Source of the DNA: Chamaecrista fasciculata
Taxonomy: Eukaryota; Streptophyta; Magnoliopsida; Fabales; Fabaceae
Length of the DNA: 64,000 nt
Assembly: GCA_003254925.1 (NCBI GenBank)
Contig: QANZ01036326.1
Coordinates: forward strand, 1,583-65,582
Direction of reading: 5' to 3'
A program made the translations under genes and the position numbers. Under the pieces are notes generated by a model that had not been told where the DNA came from, searched no databases, and saw only the letters and a list, made by a program, of their open reading frames with translations. Below, piece by piece: positions 1-13,000 of the stretch (the stretch's first letter is position 1; every line of letters begins with the position of its first letter).

Positions 1-301
1 GAGAGAGAAAGTTGTAAGTGTAATAAATGAGGGTATTGAAAATTACTATTTTGCTAAATAGTTTTTTTATATTTGTATTAGAGTATAGGTAATTATAGGT
101 ATTTGAGTAGGGGTATGTTAGTAATTGGGTATGAAATATGTAATGAAATGAGTTGGTAATGAAGTGTAATTTTTGTAATGACTTTATAATTGAAAAACAA
201 ACACCCAAATAGCACTGTAGCTTAAGTTATGTAATGAAAATGAGGATAATGAAATTGTAATGGGATTATAATGACTTTATAATGGAAAGCCAAACGCACC
301 C
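1..301. mobile_element. Right end of a PIF/Harbinger-like (Tourist-type) non-autonomous element, body outside window
   Basis: The segment ends at 301 with a CCAAACGCACCC-like terminus followed by TAA. Read on the minus strand it matches the left end of the element at 4906-6306 over about 290 bases, including the same subterminal TTCATTACA motifs and a shared stretch around CTTAAGCTACAGTGCTAT. The GGGTGxGTTTGG terminus and the TAA duplication fit PIF/Harbinger MITEs. Only one end is inside the window, so its own duplication cannot be paired. Confidence 0.6.
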
Positions 302-466
302 TAAAATTAGTTCGCAGGGATAGGATTCCCCATAAACAACAGAGTCAATCAAAAGTGCACAAATAGGATATATAGTTGAAGTTATTAAGATTTCTAGAAA
401 TTATATATTAATTTTTTTTGTAGGATATGCCATAATTTATATAGATACTATAAGTGGTGTGAACTG

Positions 467-665
467 GGGAGTGGATCCTCTGCATTCTCATTCTCTGCAT
501 TTTTTGTGCAGTTTAGAGAGATAAAGAAAGAAGTAAAGAGAGAAAGTGTGGGTCCCACAAAATAATAAATATGTGGGACCCACATTTTCTCTCTCTACAT
601 CTTCTTTTATCTCTCTAAAATGCACACAAAAATACATCAAATCAAAATGGAGAGGATCCATTTCA
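467..665. mobile_element. Palindromic MITE with 10-bp target-site duplication (Mutator-like)
   Basis: The direct repeat GTGTGAACTG occurs at 457-466 and 666-675 and brackets a 199-bp self-complementary element. The two arms of about 90 bases each run from GTGGATCCTCTGCATT inward to GTGGGTCCCACA, and the other arm mirrors this. A 9-11 bp duplication with long inverted arms fits small Mutator-like elements. There is no coding capacity. A transcript would fold into a long hairpin. Confidence 0.7.
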
Positions 666-675
666 GTGTGAACTG

Positions 676-2085
676 TGAAGCCTTTGGAGAGATAACTCTC
701 CGAATATAGGAATCGTGAATCAACACATGACTAAAGAGTTACTTATGATGAGTTGTACGTTAACATTAGTGTGGGGCTCTATCTAAAAGACATAGCCCAA
801 AAGGTTAGCAGTTAACAAACTTTATTAGAATTATTAGTAGTTTGATAAGGATAATTGCCTATACGTATGAGAATTAATTCGTATTTTAATTTTGAGAGAA
901 AGCAATACAATATAATATTAATTTAATTTAAAGAAGGGAAGTTTTCATGAGTACAAGCTATAATTTATCAATAACTCATTGTAGGTGACATGGATTAATA
1001 TTATAGGTCCAAGTGGATTTATGAAATCCAAGTATGAAAATATATAATTAGTGACAGTAACTGCAAAATGATGTATTAATAATTCAATATTGTTTAATGT
1101 CCCCCATTGAGAAAACAGGGTCTGGTGATTACAGATAATCATTGAAATCATTGGGGATTTAAACTATGCACATCTATGCACATGGTTGATACATACAGCA
1201 AGGAATTAGCAATACTAGCATAGCGGGAAGCTAGTAGGTAGTAGCTAACCCTTAAATTCATTCCCTGTGTTCATCGTAAACCGTGAAAAGTACTGTAATA
1301 CGGAGTATGAAATAAATTAATCATATTATTCATGCCTCAGCCTCTCACACATACAGACACAGTTGTTTAATTTCTGATTTTTTTTCTTATTTTAGGCTAA
1401 AATTTCTTTTTAGTCCTTAAATTATTTTCTCATTCTGTTTTAATCTGTAAACTTTTTTTGTTTGTTTCAACCTTAGTCCAAGATGAGATTGTAATATTGT
1501 ATATAATCTTTGTCGTTATTTTAAACCTAAAAAGTTAAAGTGTATAATTTCTCTTTATACTACTTATCATAATAAATGAATTAAAAGAGAGAAAGTAAAA
1601 TATTATTTTAATCATAAATTAGAAATAAATTTATGATAACCCTTTTTATGAAAATTGAGAAAACTTATTATGTGGTCATTGAATTTACTCCTAGTTGACT
1701 AATCAGTCATTAAATAATTAAAATATACTACTCAGTTTTTGAATTATTACAATTGTCAACGATTTGGTTCTTAAGGACCAAAAAAAAGTTCAGTACAAAT
1801 TTAAGGACAATAAATTATTAATTTAGTATAAATTTAAGGACTAAAAAGTATAAAATTAATTCAAATTCAGGGATCAAATAGTCACTAAGGACTAATAGTT
1901 GACAATTGAAATATTTTAGGGATCGAGTCATGTATTTCGATCATTCAGGGACTGATTAGTTGACTCGGTATAAAATTAGGGATCAAATCATAAGTATTCT
2001 AAAAAAAATCTCTTTACTAATTTATTTATTATAACACATATAAGATAGAAGTTGATAAACTACAAGTAAACTAACGCTTACCTAG
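676..2085. repeat. AT-rich intergenic stretch with a diverged inverted-repeat element at about 1685-1975
   Basis: No gene is visible. About 90 bases near 1690-1780 are an imperfect inverted match to 1885-1975. They share GTTGACTAATCAGTC on one side and GACTGATTAGTTGAC on the other, with GGACCAAA/TTTAGTCC-type internal motifs. This looks like an old MITE. No clean target-site duplication was found. Confidence 0.4.
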
Positions 2086-2510
2086 TTCAAATAAGGGGGC
2101 TGCTAGAGCAATGAGTCGCGAGGTGAACCTGGAAAGACTTCACAGGGGGGCTGCAAAGGATACTCCGACGATCAAGTTAGAAAGATTCGATGTGGAAATA
2201 AGAGAATTCAGAGTTCGAATAGAAGCTAACCTTAAGCTGACGGGTTACAGGAGTATTTATAGAGCAGCGGAAGGTAACGAAGATCGGAGCAAGCTCTCCA
2301 CGTTCAGACCCACGATTTCCAGTCATGGGGAAAGTGGAAGTCCGAAAAAAGCAAAGCATGACCATCGTGGGAGAGTGGGTGTTCAGAGGCCTACCGGACG
2401 CCCACAGTGGCCTTGACAAGTCAAGGATTGCCTCGAAGTGCACGGGAACGAGACTTGGCCAAATCCGACGGCCAATTAGGCGGACGCCCAAATTGTGAAG
2501 TATGAGAAGT
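2086..2510. mobile_element. GC-rich retroelement-like fragment (possible LTR remnant)
   Basis: A block of about 400 bases has much higher GC than the surrounding AT-rich DNA and abrupt edges. It contains a GGAGTATTTATAGAG stretch that could be an LTR TATA region. A 101-codon open frame on the plus strand (2111-2416) and an overlapping one on the minus strand have no recognisable protein features and are best read as chance frames in GC-rich DNA. The layout resembles plant LTR-retrotransposon LTR fragments, but this is inference because no paired LTR or TG...CA ends were found. Confidence 0.35.
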
Positions 2511-2699
2511 CGTTTAAGTTTGTTATCAAGCTAAAAAATAACAGCATAGATTAGATGAAATCACGATTGAGACTAACACTACAATAAGTGTGAAAGTTTA
2601 AAGATCAAGATGAAATGATCATCTATTTAGTGATAAAAACGAAATTCATCATATAGTTAGGAGACCAAAATGATATTTTGACATTTTTTTTATGTAGTA

Positions 2700-3200
2700 A
2701 ATTTGTAAAACACAAAAAATGGGTGAGCCTCCATAACGTAGCGTCAGGAGGCAGAGCCGCACACAGGCATCAGTGTCGGATAGCGTGTCCACTCCACGGG
2801 TACGAGAAGCCCATTAACGCCGTGGGCGTGAGCGTGTCACAGACCTGGGTCCCACTTTTCCCCCTCATTTTTATATTTCTAATTTTATTTATTTATTTAT
2901 TTATTGCACTGCCACCTAAGTGCCAATCACAATCAGCTTCGCCAGGCTCGGCTATCTGGATAGCTTCGGAGATCTCCCGAGCCTCTACCCTTACGTGTCC
3001 ACCTCTCATTGGCCTTAAACAGTTGTTACGGGAGACTCGCTTTTATATAAATAAATATATTTCTTTTTCTAGAAAAAGAAACCATATTTCACCTTAAACA
3101 AAACCGAACCAGCATCTACCCATTATCGGCCAAAACCAAGATTTCCAACCGCACCTGCTTAGGGTTTTTAGTTTTAGGACTTAGGGACATCAGATCTTGT
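2700..3200 (+). promoter_or_regulatory. Orphan promoter-like island
   Basis: A moderately GC-rich island contains CCAAT at about 2922, ACGTGTCCACC at about 2994 and a TATATAAATAAATA box near 3044. A leader-like AC-rich stretch follows, with TTAGGGTTTTTAG (a telo-box-like motif) near 3160. No credible coding exon follows within the next kilobases. It could be a relic promoter, a promoter carried by a mobile element, or the promoter of a non-coding transcript. Confidence 0.3.
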
Positions 3201-4905
3201 ATTTTCTAGGATAAGTTCTCGGCGACCTGGCTATTTACGCTTCTGCCCTCAGTTCTCAAGAAAATTTATTAAAACGTAGTTAAATGGTTTCCGTTTCGGT
3301 AATCTTTTAATTTTGAAATGCTTTTTTTTTTAACTAATATTGCTGACAGTTGTTAAACCGTTTGGAGGAAAAAATTAGATAAAAGTTAATAAACTTTTTT
3401 TATTCAATAAAAAACAAAGAGCACAAATACTATATTTAGAAAAAGATTGATTTTTCTAATTATATGTGAACCCGGTACCTCCCCATCCACATCCCACAAG
3501 CTGCAAGGACCGACAACAGTTGGATTTTTTGAAAAATAAAATAAAATCAATTTATTTAATATTGTCGTTGATCACATGTTTCTTATCCCCGTAAATCCCA
3601 ATTTTAATTATAAAATATATCACGTTAATGTTTTTGAAATATTTTTACGATTTCATTGGAAAAGGTAGAAAGTTTATCGGTCAAATTTTTATTTTAACTT
3701 TTACATTATAGGATAAGTTTTATTTTGATTCTAAAATTACATGTTTCATAAATAATAAGTTAATTATTCTTAATTATAAATGAGAGATAAATTTAGGGTG
3801 ATTTTTTTAATGATAATTTTTTTTTTTCAACTCACTCATATATGAGAAAAAAATAATTTTCTTAACTATCCATATTAGATTGAGAAGTAATGATAAAAAT
3901 TAGATGAAATCACATTTTAAATTAATCGTGAAATAAATATGAATGTTTGAAAAATAAAACAAAATAACTAATAATTTTATGATCAAAATAAAATTTATCT
4001 CATAATTTTAATATTAAAAGGACAATTTGACCTAATTAATAAATTTCTTGTTAGTAACAAACTTTATAAAAATATATAAATAGTTTCTTACAATAAAGAT
4101 ATAATTTGGTCAACAATTCTAAGATATTAATGTATTTTACTCTAATAACTTGTAAATATTTTCTTCTGCGTTAAACTAAAGTATATTTTAAATTGAAATC
4201 AATAATTGAACGTACTCATTTTATTTTCTGGAGATAAGGAATGAAACATATAGGACAACAACTTTGTCCTTTTGGTCAAATGATTGAAGGGGAATGTGGC
4301 CATAGGCCAATTCTTATCTTAATCTATTATAATTACTTTTCTGATTCCCATAATTACTACGATTTGTTTTTAAAACAATTATAATAAGTAATTAAGAGAG
4401 TTACACCTAGCTTTTAGTCTTAGAATAATAAATTCAAACAGTTCAACGATTGGATTTTTTTTTTTGTTTTTTTAATATGTGTTTTGTAGCGGTGAAATTA
4501 GTCAAAAACATGTAAGTATTTTCCTAAATCATGCGAATAAGTTGCCAGAGCAGAGACTTCGATTTGTCCACTTTATTAATTAATTCAAGATGACTTAAGC
4601 ATGGAAATTTCAATGATATTGACATACTCTCAGAAAGATATAATATTGTATAGATCATAGATAATGCCAAGTTTCGTCTGATAGAAGTTTATTTTTAATA
4701 TTTTCAATGTGAAAGCAACTGGTGATTTAGATTCCATCACTTAAAAGGATTTACTGATATTTATTGTATTAAAAAATAGAATTTAAGTTTTCTTATTTAA
4801 TGATATATTTTTAAATATTATAGTTAATTTTTAAAAAATAACGTGAAAGAACATGGGCTGAAAATTGTATATTAAATTATTAATAAACCTGAGTATTTAT
4901 TGTAA
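3201..4905. other. AT-rich gene-free stretch
   Basis: I see no coding frame with gene-like features, no tRNA and no clear repeat boundary. The sequence is AT-rich with scattered poly-A and poly-T runs. Confidence 0.6.
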
Positions 4906-6306
4906 GGGTGTGTTTGGTTTAACATTATCTTTTCATTACAATTTCATTATCCCCATTTTCATTACATAACTTAAGCTACAGTGCTATATGAGTGTTTGTT
5001 TTCCAATTATAAAGTCATTACAAAAATATCACTTCATTACAAACTCATTTCATTACATATTTCATATCCAATTACTAACATACCCCTACTCAAATACCTA
5101 TAATTACTTATACTCTAATACAAATATAAAAAAACTATTTAGCAAAATAGTAATTTTCAATACCCTCATTTATTACACTTACAACTTTCTCTCTCCACTC
5201 ATCATTTTTTCTTTTTTCTTCCTCTTTTTCTTATTCACCCCCTCTCTCTCACATATATATTTTATAATTATAAAATATATATATATACATTTCGGCCAAA
5301 AAAAAATATATATATATACATATTATAATAATATAATGTGTATATATATTTTATTATATATATATATATATATGCCACACACTCACGTATTCATATATAT
5401 AATATAATAATATATAAATATTTTTTATTTTATAAATATATTATATTATACTATATATAATTTATAATTTATATTAATTTAAAATAAAATAATTCAACTC
5501 ATGTTATTTACATTTTAGTCCATGATATAAAATATATAATTCAGACGCCAAAAATATACATTTTGGGCTCTCCTCCAGTATATATATGGGTATACGAGAG
5601 AGGCAGATCGTGGAAGAAGAGTAGATGGTGCGATGTGCTCATGCGTGAAGATCAACGGTCATATTATTACCCGCAGAAAGACAAACCGTTTTGATTAATA
5701 TATAATTTTTGGTCCCACATTTTTTTTGTGGATAAAATTTTGGTCCTTCAATTTATTTTTTGGAGGAAAGTTTGCAATAAAGAAACCCAATCGTTGATGA
5801 ATGCAATTTTTTACGGGTCAAGAGATATATTTCACTTTCGTAAGGACTGATTCGTTCAATTTATATAAAATCATAGACCAAATGGTAGGTTTTTAAAAAT
5901 TTTCATGTTATTTACATTTTGGTCATTTCATTTTATTACATAATACTACTCTAACCTTCATTACAAATATTCACATCTAGCACAAATTCCGAGACAATTT
6001 CATTACCATTTCATTTCATAACCACCACAACCAAAAAGTCAAAATATTATTTTTTTTATTTCTATCTATTTCCATTATCAATTATCAATTCTACCCCTAT
6101 ACAATTTTAAAAAACCCATATATTTATTTCAACCAACCACAATCATTACATACCCTTTTTCATAATTTCACATCCTATTTTTTTCATTATATCTCAAACT
6201 AATTCAAACACCATTTTCATTACATTTTCATTACATAATTTTCTCATTACCCATTTCATTACATAAAATCATCATTTCATTACCTACTTCTAATCCAAAC
6301 ACACCC
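4906..6306. mobile_element. PIF/Harbinger-like non-autonomous element with TTCATTACA subterminal repeats
   Basis: The element begins GGGTGTGTTTGG and ends CCAAACACACCC, with TAA directly outside both ends (4903-4905 and 6307-6309). The termini and 3-bp TAA duplication fit PIF/Harbinger. About 300 bases at each end are crowded with TTCATTACA-type motifs in the same orientation at both ends, not inverted. The left end is the mirror of the element end at 1-301. The centre contains an AT microsatellite (about 5270-5460). The motif CATGTTATTTACATTTT occurs at about 5500 and again at about 5905, so an internal nested insertion is possible. No transposase frame is present. Confidence 0.65.
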
Positions 6307-6309
6307 TAA

Positions 6310-8330
6310 ATTTTTTTAGCTAGAGTCAGAATCTAGTATTTATTTTCATACTGTTTTATTATTATTATTATTTAAGCGCTGAGATTAGACTGCGGTTGTA
6401 TAAATCTTTGCTATTTTCAAGTAAGCATTTGTGATTTGACAAAAGCATCAAATGTTTTATTTTTATTTTACGAAGGCTCCATTTGAACTTCTATATTAGA
6501 CTTCCAAACAGGGAACTCAAATTAGTTATTGACCCCAAAAACAACTCACATTAATTCTTTTTCTTTTTTTTAATCAAAACAACTCACTTTAATTTTTTTT
6601 TTTGGCCTGAAACTCACTTTAATTGAACAAACGAGATTCTTTTCTTTGGCATAACTGATATATTATTAAAATTTTTTACCGAATATTAACTATTTTGTGT
6701 TTCCGGGGCCGTAATATTCTCAATGAAAGTGAAATGATTTTTAATCATAATCATATAATACAAAATCAAACCACTGAAACCAATCATGAATTCATGAAAT
6801 TTTCCAAAATTGACTTCGTACCTAAAAATTAAAAAATAACACAAATAATATATCATGTAAAATACAAATAAAACAAATGAAAAGTTAATTTCCAAATGTT
6901 ATCATTTTTTTAAAATAATAAAATGAATTCTTAGGATTTTCAATATTTTTTTTTTTAAAATCGTCATTAATTAATTATAGATTTAGATACGAAGTTAGAA
7001 TTAGATTAACTGAACAGATTTTAGGGGATCTGAATAGTTTGTCACAAGGTTCCGAATATTATTCCTATATTTTAAAATCTTAAAGCATATATATATTGTA
7101 ACAAAGAGAGGCCTAAAGGCCAAAACAGAAAACAAATAAAAAGTTAAAAATCTTTGGACAAAACAGAGCCCATAACATCACTAAATAAGATTAACTCCAA
7201 AGCATATATATATTTTTATTTATTATAGAAAGAGTCACAATAGGGAATGAAATTATGACTCAAATAATTAAGATATATGAATATATAAAAAGTATACCTT
7301 TAACATCATTTTTTTTTTCGGTACAACCTTTAACATCAAATTTACCTTAATTTCAGAAATGAAAAAAGGATACCATGATTGTGAGCTATAGGTTCCTTTG
7401 TTTTGTACCTTAATGTACAATATACTTTAACGTTTTTTTTTTCCGGTGACTAATATTGAACTTTTAATGAAATGCAAAGTGACAAGAGAAAAATCCAAGC
7501 ACATTTAACAATTTGTAGGCTTTCATTCGTAAAATTTTCTAATGAAATAAATAATACATTAATGCATAATTTTTGTGAGGTGGGTATTAATTAGTTTGAT
7601 TAAAGTTAGTTATTATAATAATTTGATGGTGAATGTGAGATGCTGAAAGAGGCACGTGTGAAGAGGAGAAATAAATGTGGAGAAGTGATAGCTTCGGATC
7701 TGAGTAAAAGATAGATTAGGAGGAGAAGTTTTAGCTGTGAGACTTTCCTATTGTATTAAATATTTAAATCCAATATAATCTCATGACTGTGATATAACAG
7801 TTTTTTTTAACTAAAAACAGTTAAAATTTTTTGTTTCTTATAAAAAATGTGTTTAATATTTTATCTTTACAATAATTAGTCATGTATAAAATTTTTATCA
7901 ATATAAAATATTGACTAGAAAATCTTATAACAAAAGTATAATTTTTTTTACCTAAATGGTGAATATTAAATCTAGACCTGAATTATCTGCAATGCTAATA
8001 TGTTATAGTTTAGAGAGAGAAAAAAAAAACAAGAAAAAATGTTAATAGAATCCATAATTTTTGGTATCTTAAAATTTAAATTATAGTATATAGTATATAG
8101 TATATTTCTAGCTATCTTAGAAGATTCACTTTGTTCAAATTTCAAATTTGAATATGGAAAATAATTTATAATCAATCATTAATTCTTAAATAAAAGATAA
8201 GAATTAATTATGATTATCGATAATAGATATTTGAATTACTAAAAAATAAAAAATCTGATTTAAATAAAAAATAAATAAGATTGACAGAGGTGGATATTGA
8301 ATATTATTAATTACTCATTATTGATTATAG
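6310..8330. other. AT-rich gene-free stretch upstream of the ELF4-like gene
   Basis: I see no coding region or bounded repeat. Short open frames on either strand show no gene-like composition. The proximal promoter of the ELF4-like gene must lie in the right part, but I could not pick out a specific box with confidence. Confidence 0.5.
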
Positions 8331-8553
8331 AATAGTGCTAAATATTAAAACACAGAGGGGTCCGAGACCCAGCGTGACTGTCAAATCTACATATTCTTTC
8401 TCTCTCTATCTTTCTCTCTCTTCCTCGCTTTCGTTTCTTTCTCCCCATTCTCACAAAATTCACAGACTCTCTGTGCTCTCCGTAGATTCGATTCAATCGC
8501 CGATCTTTATTACTGCTCCTCGGGAATCCCTCGTCTCCTTCTCTCATACTATC

Positions 8554-9710
8554 ATGTTCCAGATTTTCAAGGTACGAATATATATATATATATATATACA
8601 CACACATACAAGATGTTAATTATGACTAATAATTAAATAATATCAAATTTAGCTGATTAATTTATCTGTTATGTGTGTGCCAGGCATGTTTATGTGATCA
8701 AACCAAATTATGTTTTCCGCTTTCCATTTGTCAGTGCTTGCCTTCTTCTTCTTCCTCTTCTTCTTCGTTAAAGAAAATATAATTAATTCGTTGAAGATCT
8801 TCGAGATTTAGTGACTCTGGGATTTTTCTGGTTGGAATCGTCAAAATGTTTACTCTCTTAAGCTGATTTCCGTTTACTACTTACAAGGAATTTTCAATTT
8901 ATGCTGATTCTTCTTCTTCTGCTGCAAGTGCGAGTTTTCCAGTACGGTTTGAATGTTCGAATTCGTGATATTAGTCCTTTTTGCTTTCGGAAAATCCTGG
9001 ATTTTCTGTAATTACCAATTTGCGATTATTAAATGAGTTTTTTGGTCTTATTCAATGTGTGTACGCAGTAACGTTTGGACGGTTTATTTTAAAAAAAAAA
9101 ATAAAATAAATTTTTCATCTCAGTAATTTTTCTTGAAAAGGGCTAATGATACTGTCTCTGAAGCAGTACCTTCATGGTGTGGCCTCATCTTCTCCTCTGC
9201 ATCATTTGACTGTTTTTTTTTTTTTTGAGATTCTTCATGGGAACTCTCTGTGCTTTAGGTAGGTATTTCCTGAGTACATTAAAAAAGGTTCCTTTTTATG
9301 GAAATGAGATCTGCTTTTTCCCATCTCATCATAAATAATAATAATAAGATCAATAACATCAACAGTAATACCTCAATATTTTTAATAACAACCCAACCCA
9401 ATGAAAAAAATAAAATAAAATAAGGATTTATGCCTATAATCTGATCCCCTCTGGAAAAGGAACTCATGGAGGTCATGATTTCTACTACATACCTTGTCTC
9501 ATCTGCCCAAATGCCTTAAACTATTCAAAAACTGCTCATGTTTTGTCTTTCTGTTTTGGTTAGTGTAGGCATGTACAGATAAGAGGATATGATTATGGCC
9601 AAATAATATACTAAACTATATAATTTTTTAACCCTGTCTCTCTCACTTTGTTCTTTCTTCCTTTCTTCCTTCCTTCCTTTCTTTCTTTCTCATTTCCTTC
9701 TGAGTTCTGA
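8554..9710 (+). promoter_or_regulatory. Short upstream ORF spanning the 5'UTR intron of the ELF4-like gene
   Basis: An ATG at 8554 opens a frame reading M-F-Q-I-F-K up to the probable exon end at 8571, where GTACGA follows. If the acceptor is the AG at 9703-9704, which lies after a long pyrimidine tract, exon 2 starts at 9705. The frame then reads F and stops with TGA at 9708-9710, 41 bases before the main ATG. The intron boundaries are inferred from splice consensus. A different acceptor would change the upstream ORF end. Confidence 0.4.
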
Positions 9711-9751
9711 CTAGATTAATCAAAGCTTCTGACTCACAAAAAAGAAAAATC

Positions 9752-10099
9752 ATGGAGGGTGATACATTCTCTGGGCTTAACAATGGTGCCACCCAGATAG
9801 ATGGCAAGATCTTGCAGACATTTCAAAAGAGCTTCGTTCAAGTTCAGAATATCTTGGATCAGAATAGGCTTCTCATCAACGAGATAAACCAGAATCATGA
9901 GTCTAAGATCCCTGATAATCTCAGTAGAAACGTGGGTCTTATTAGGGAGCTCAACAACAACATCAGAAGAGTGGTTGATCTTTATGCTGATCTCTCAAGC
10001 TCTTTTGCCAAATCCATGGATGTTTCTTCTGAAGGAGATTCTAGTGGTGCTCTAAAATCAGACGGGAAAGCAGGACACAAGAGACACAGGCCTGTGTAG
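9752..10099 (+). CDS. EARLY FLOWERING 4-like protein (ELF4-like 3 type)
   Basis: A 115-residue protein of the ELF4 / DUF1313 family. Arabidopsis ELF4 joins ELF3 and LUX in the nuclear evening complex, which represses clock and growth genes at dusk. ELF4-like paralogues carry the same small helical domain. Here the domain spans about residues 18-98, with the conserved core around QVQNILDQNRLLINEINQNH and NVGLIRELNNNIRRVVDLY. The tail (residues 99-115) is short, polar and basic. The whole coding sequence lies in one exon, as is usual for the family. A CT-rich leader exon near 8355-8571 and a 5'UTR intron of about 1.13 kb precede it. The ATG at 9752 gives the full domain and is the first in-frame ATG in its exon. 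The ELF4-L3-type assignment comes from the close match of the core. The exact paralogue is less certain than the family. Confidence 0.92.
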   Translation: MEGDTFSGLNNGATQIDGKILQTFQKSFVQVQNILDQNRLLINEINQNHESKIPDNLSRNVGLIRELNNNIRRVVDLYADLSSSFAKSMDVSSEGDSSGALKSDGKAGHKRHRPV

Positions 10100-13000
10100 A
10101 GATCACTCTATCTATGCTTTGATCTTTTTCTTGATTCTTTTGCTTGGTGACTGAAGTAGCAGAACAAGCAACACAATTGTGTTTCAGGGTAGAAGAAGGA
10201 CTAAGATTAATTAGATTCTGTAGCTCAATCTCAATGTCTTGTTGTACCACATTTGAGACCCACAAAAAGAAAAAAGGATTTCCCAGATTCTCTCTGTCCC
10301 TCTATGATTATAACCTTGTAACTGTATTGGATCTAATAGAAATCTCGGCAATGTTTGTGTTTACTAATTTAGTTATGCTTATGATGTTTCTGAGAGGAAA
10401 CTAAGATTGTTTTTTCTCCCTCCCTGAGGGTATTTAAATTTTACTGCTGTTCTTTTTTGGTTCATTTATCTATCTGTTCTTTGTACACTAGTTGATTGCA
10501 TGAGATAAGGCTTTTAGCTTCCATAAACTTTTCTAGTTGTCAAAAGGGCCAGAGGGTCATTCACTCATTCTCTTTCTATCTCTCTTTTTTTGCACAAGGA
10601 TTATCACCTACTTTTGATGGGAACTCTTCATAATATGCCTTTATTCCCTTTTCAACTTCAATTCTTAAGTTTTTGTTGTTACTTCTTATATCTTACTTTA
10701 GCTGAGAACTGAAAGTGAGAAGGGATTGTTTGCAGATACTGTTTTAGGCCCTTTTCTCATGTAACCAGTAACCACGGTTTTCTTCTTCTTTTATTTTTTC
10801 AAAGAAAAGAAATTTAGAAAAACTTTACCTGATTTTCCTGTTTCTGTGTGTCCTTGTGAGAATGAGAAGAGCATACTTTCCTAACTTTGTGTGAAGAAGA
10901 TGCTCTGAAACAATTGGAAGAAAGCAGCTTTAGATAAATCTTTTTGGTTCCCGATCACACACCACCACAAAAACAGAATCTCAGATAAGAGATGATGAGC
11001 TTTTGACTAATTCTAATATATATATATATATATATATATTTATATTGTTATACCCAATGGCAATGACAAACCTTTGGATGGTATTGACTAAGATAAAAAA
11101 AATGAAAAATAAAAAAAGGGTATTCCATTTTAGCTTAAAACAAAGCACTAGAGTCCCCAGAGACATATATGAATAAACAGTGACCCCCAACAACATGACA
11201 AGGGACCCAAAGGTTCTCTTTTGGGAAGGAACTGAACTTCTCCATGCTTATCCCTTCTTCTCACTCTTAGGTTCTTTCTTTCTTCTCTTTTACTTTTCCA
11301 TTCCTTTTTTTTACTCATTTTTTATTCCTCTTTATGTAATAAATGCCCTCTATGACAACCTACAACTTGATGATTCCCTTGTTTCAATCTCTCTCTCTCT
11401 CTCTCCCCTTGATTGAGCAGATGTCTTTGTTGGTGGACCCACTTATATGGCAGCCAAATTTCCTGATATTGGGAGAAAACTGGCCCACATGAGTGATTGC
11501 TGAAAATGGCCTCTTCTTGCTCCTGATTTTGCATATTGAAGGCAAGAAGAAGAAGTCATCAATATATATTAATTCTAAAAGGGATATATATAGATACATA
11601 TGTTACTGATCAACTGGATCTTCACATATAATTGTTAGATCATCTTTTGTCCATCACTTCAAGGGCACTTTTGTAGTCCCAGTAGTTAGAAATTTAAGAC
11701 TAGTGTATATTGAAACATAACTTTCAGGTCCAAAAATAAAAAAACTACTTAACTTAAGAAAATACAAAGTAAGATGTGAAATTAGTGGCTCAAATCACTG
11801 TTTATGAAAGGCTTGTGCAGGAAATAAAAAAAAAAAGAGTGAATGGCCAAAGGGGGACCAGTTATAAAGTCACTTTCTCAACAAGACTCATGAGATATAT
11901 GTGGGGAGCTATACTCAGCAGATAATGGACTAAAAGACTTTATACACTATTATTAACTCGAGTACAAAATATGTGACGCAGATATAATATTAATTTCGGC
12001 CTTTGTCCTTTGGGTTATACAATTTAGTTAATTAAGTTACTTAGCCGCCAATAGAGGGCAATTCAGGGAGTATAAGTAGTAAATTAAACAAGGGTATGTA
12101 TAAAGTAATTAATAGTTAAGCATGGTATGAGGTGCAATTAAATTAATATAATAAATAAACGATGTGATGAATAATGATGAAGGGGGTTGGAAACGAGAAG
12201 GATATTAAAAAAATAAGTGTTGGTCCGTAAGCAAGCGAAGACAAATTAAACATTGTCTAGTACACATAACATGTGCAGTGGGAATCTACTTTTGCCTTTC
12301 TTTCACTTTGTTCCTTGCATTTCCAGCAAAGAGGTTGGAAAGCAGCCCAACTCTAGTTTTTCTCATCCAAACCTATTTTTTTCTACAATAATGGAACTTA
12401 TATAGATATCTACATCATTGGTTGGACCCAACCACAGTAATAATTAATTAACTACACTCTAATTACTATAATATTATAATTATTACTGTTATTATTATTC
12501 CACGCTCCATACTTGATACTCCAACTCTTTTAATTAGTTATTTCATAATTTCACCATAATTTTCTTATCGTCAATTATAAATCATTCTCTTTGAATCATG
12601 ACTTGGTTACCTAGTCGTAATCTCTATCATGAAGAATACACATGGTTGATTACTTACACTTCTTTTGAAAATCAAACCATGCATCCATTGCAATTGATTC
12701 ATTTGACCGGAATGGTGATATTGATCGATCATAAGATTGGGCTTTACCTTTTATTATTAGCAATTCATATTTCAATATCATCCATTTTTTCTATAAAAAA
12801 ATTATAAAATCATGCTCAAATTATGTATATACTTAAAATTAAATTGTTTAGAATTATATTTCATGACCAATAAAGTGTAGCTCAATTTTAAATCAGTTTG
12901 TTTGTGTATATAAATTTTGTTAGTAGAATCAAAACTCGATTAGATGATTTTAAATTTTAAAAATAAATGTTATGATTAAACATTTACCACTAGGTCAAAA

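Noticed and set aside
2111..2491. Overlapping 101- and 104-codon frames on opposite strands
   Set aside because: They lie in GC-rich repeat-like DNA, have no domain and show no splice or promoter context.
4988..5407. 139-codon frame rich in I, Y and F
   Set aside because: It is an artefact of AT-rich microsatellite and TTCATTACA repeats inside a MITE.
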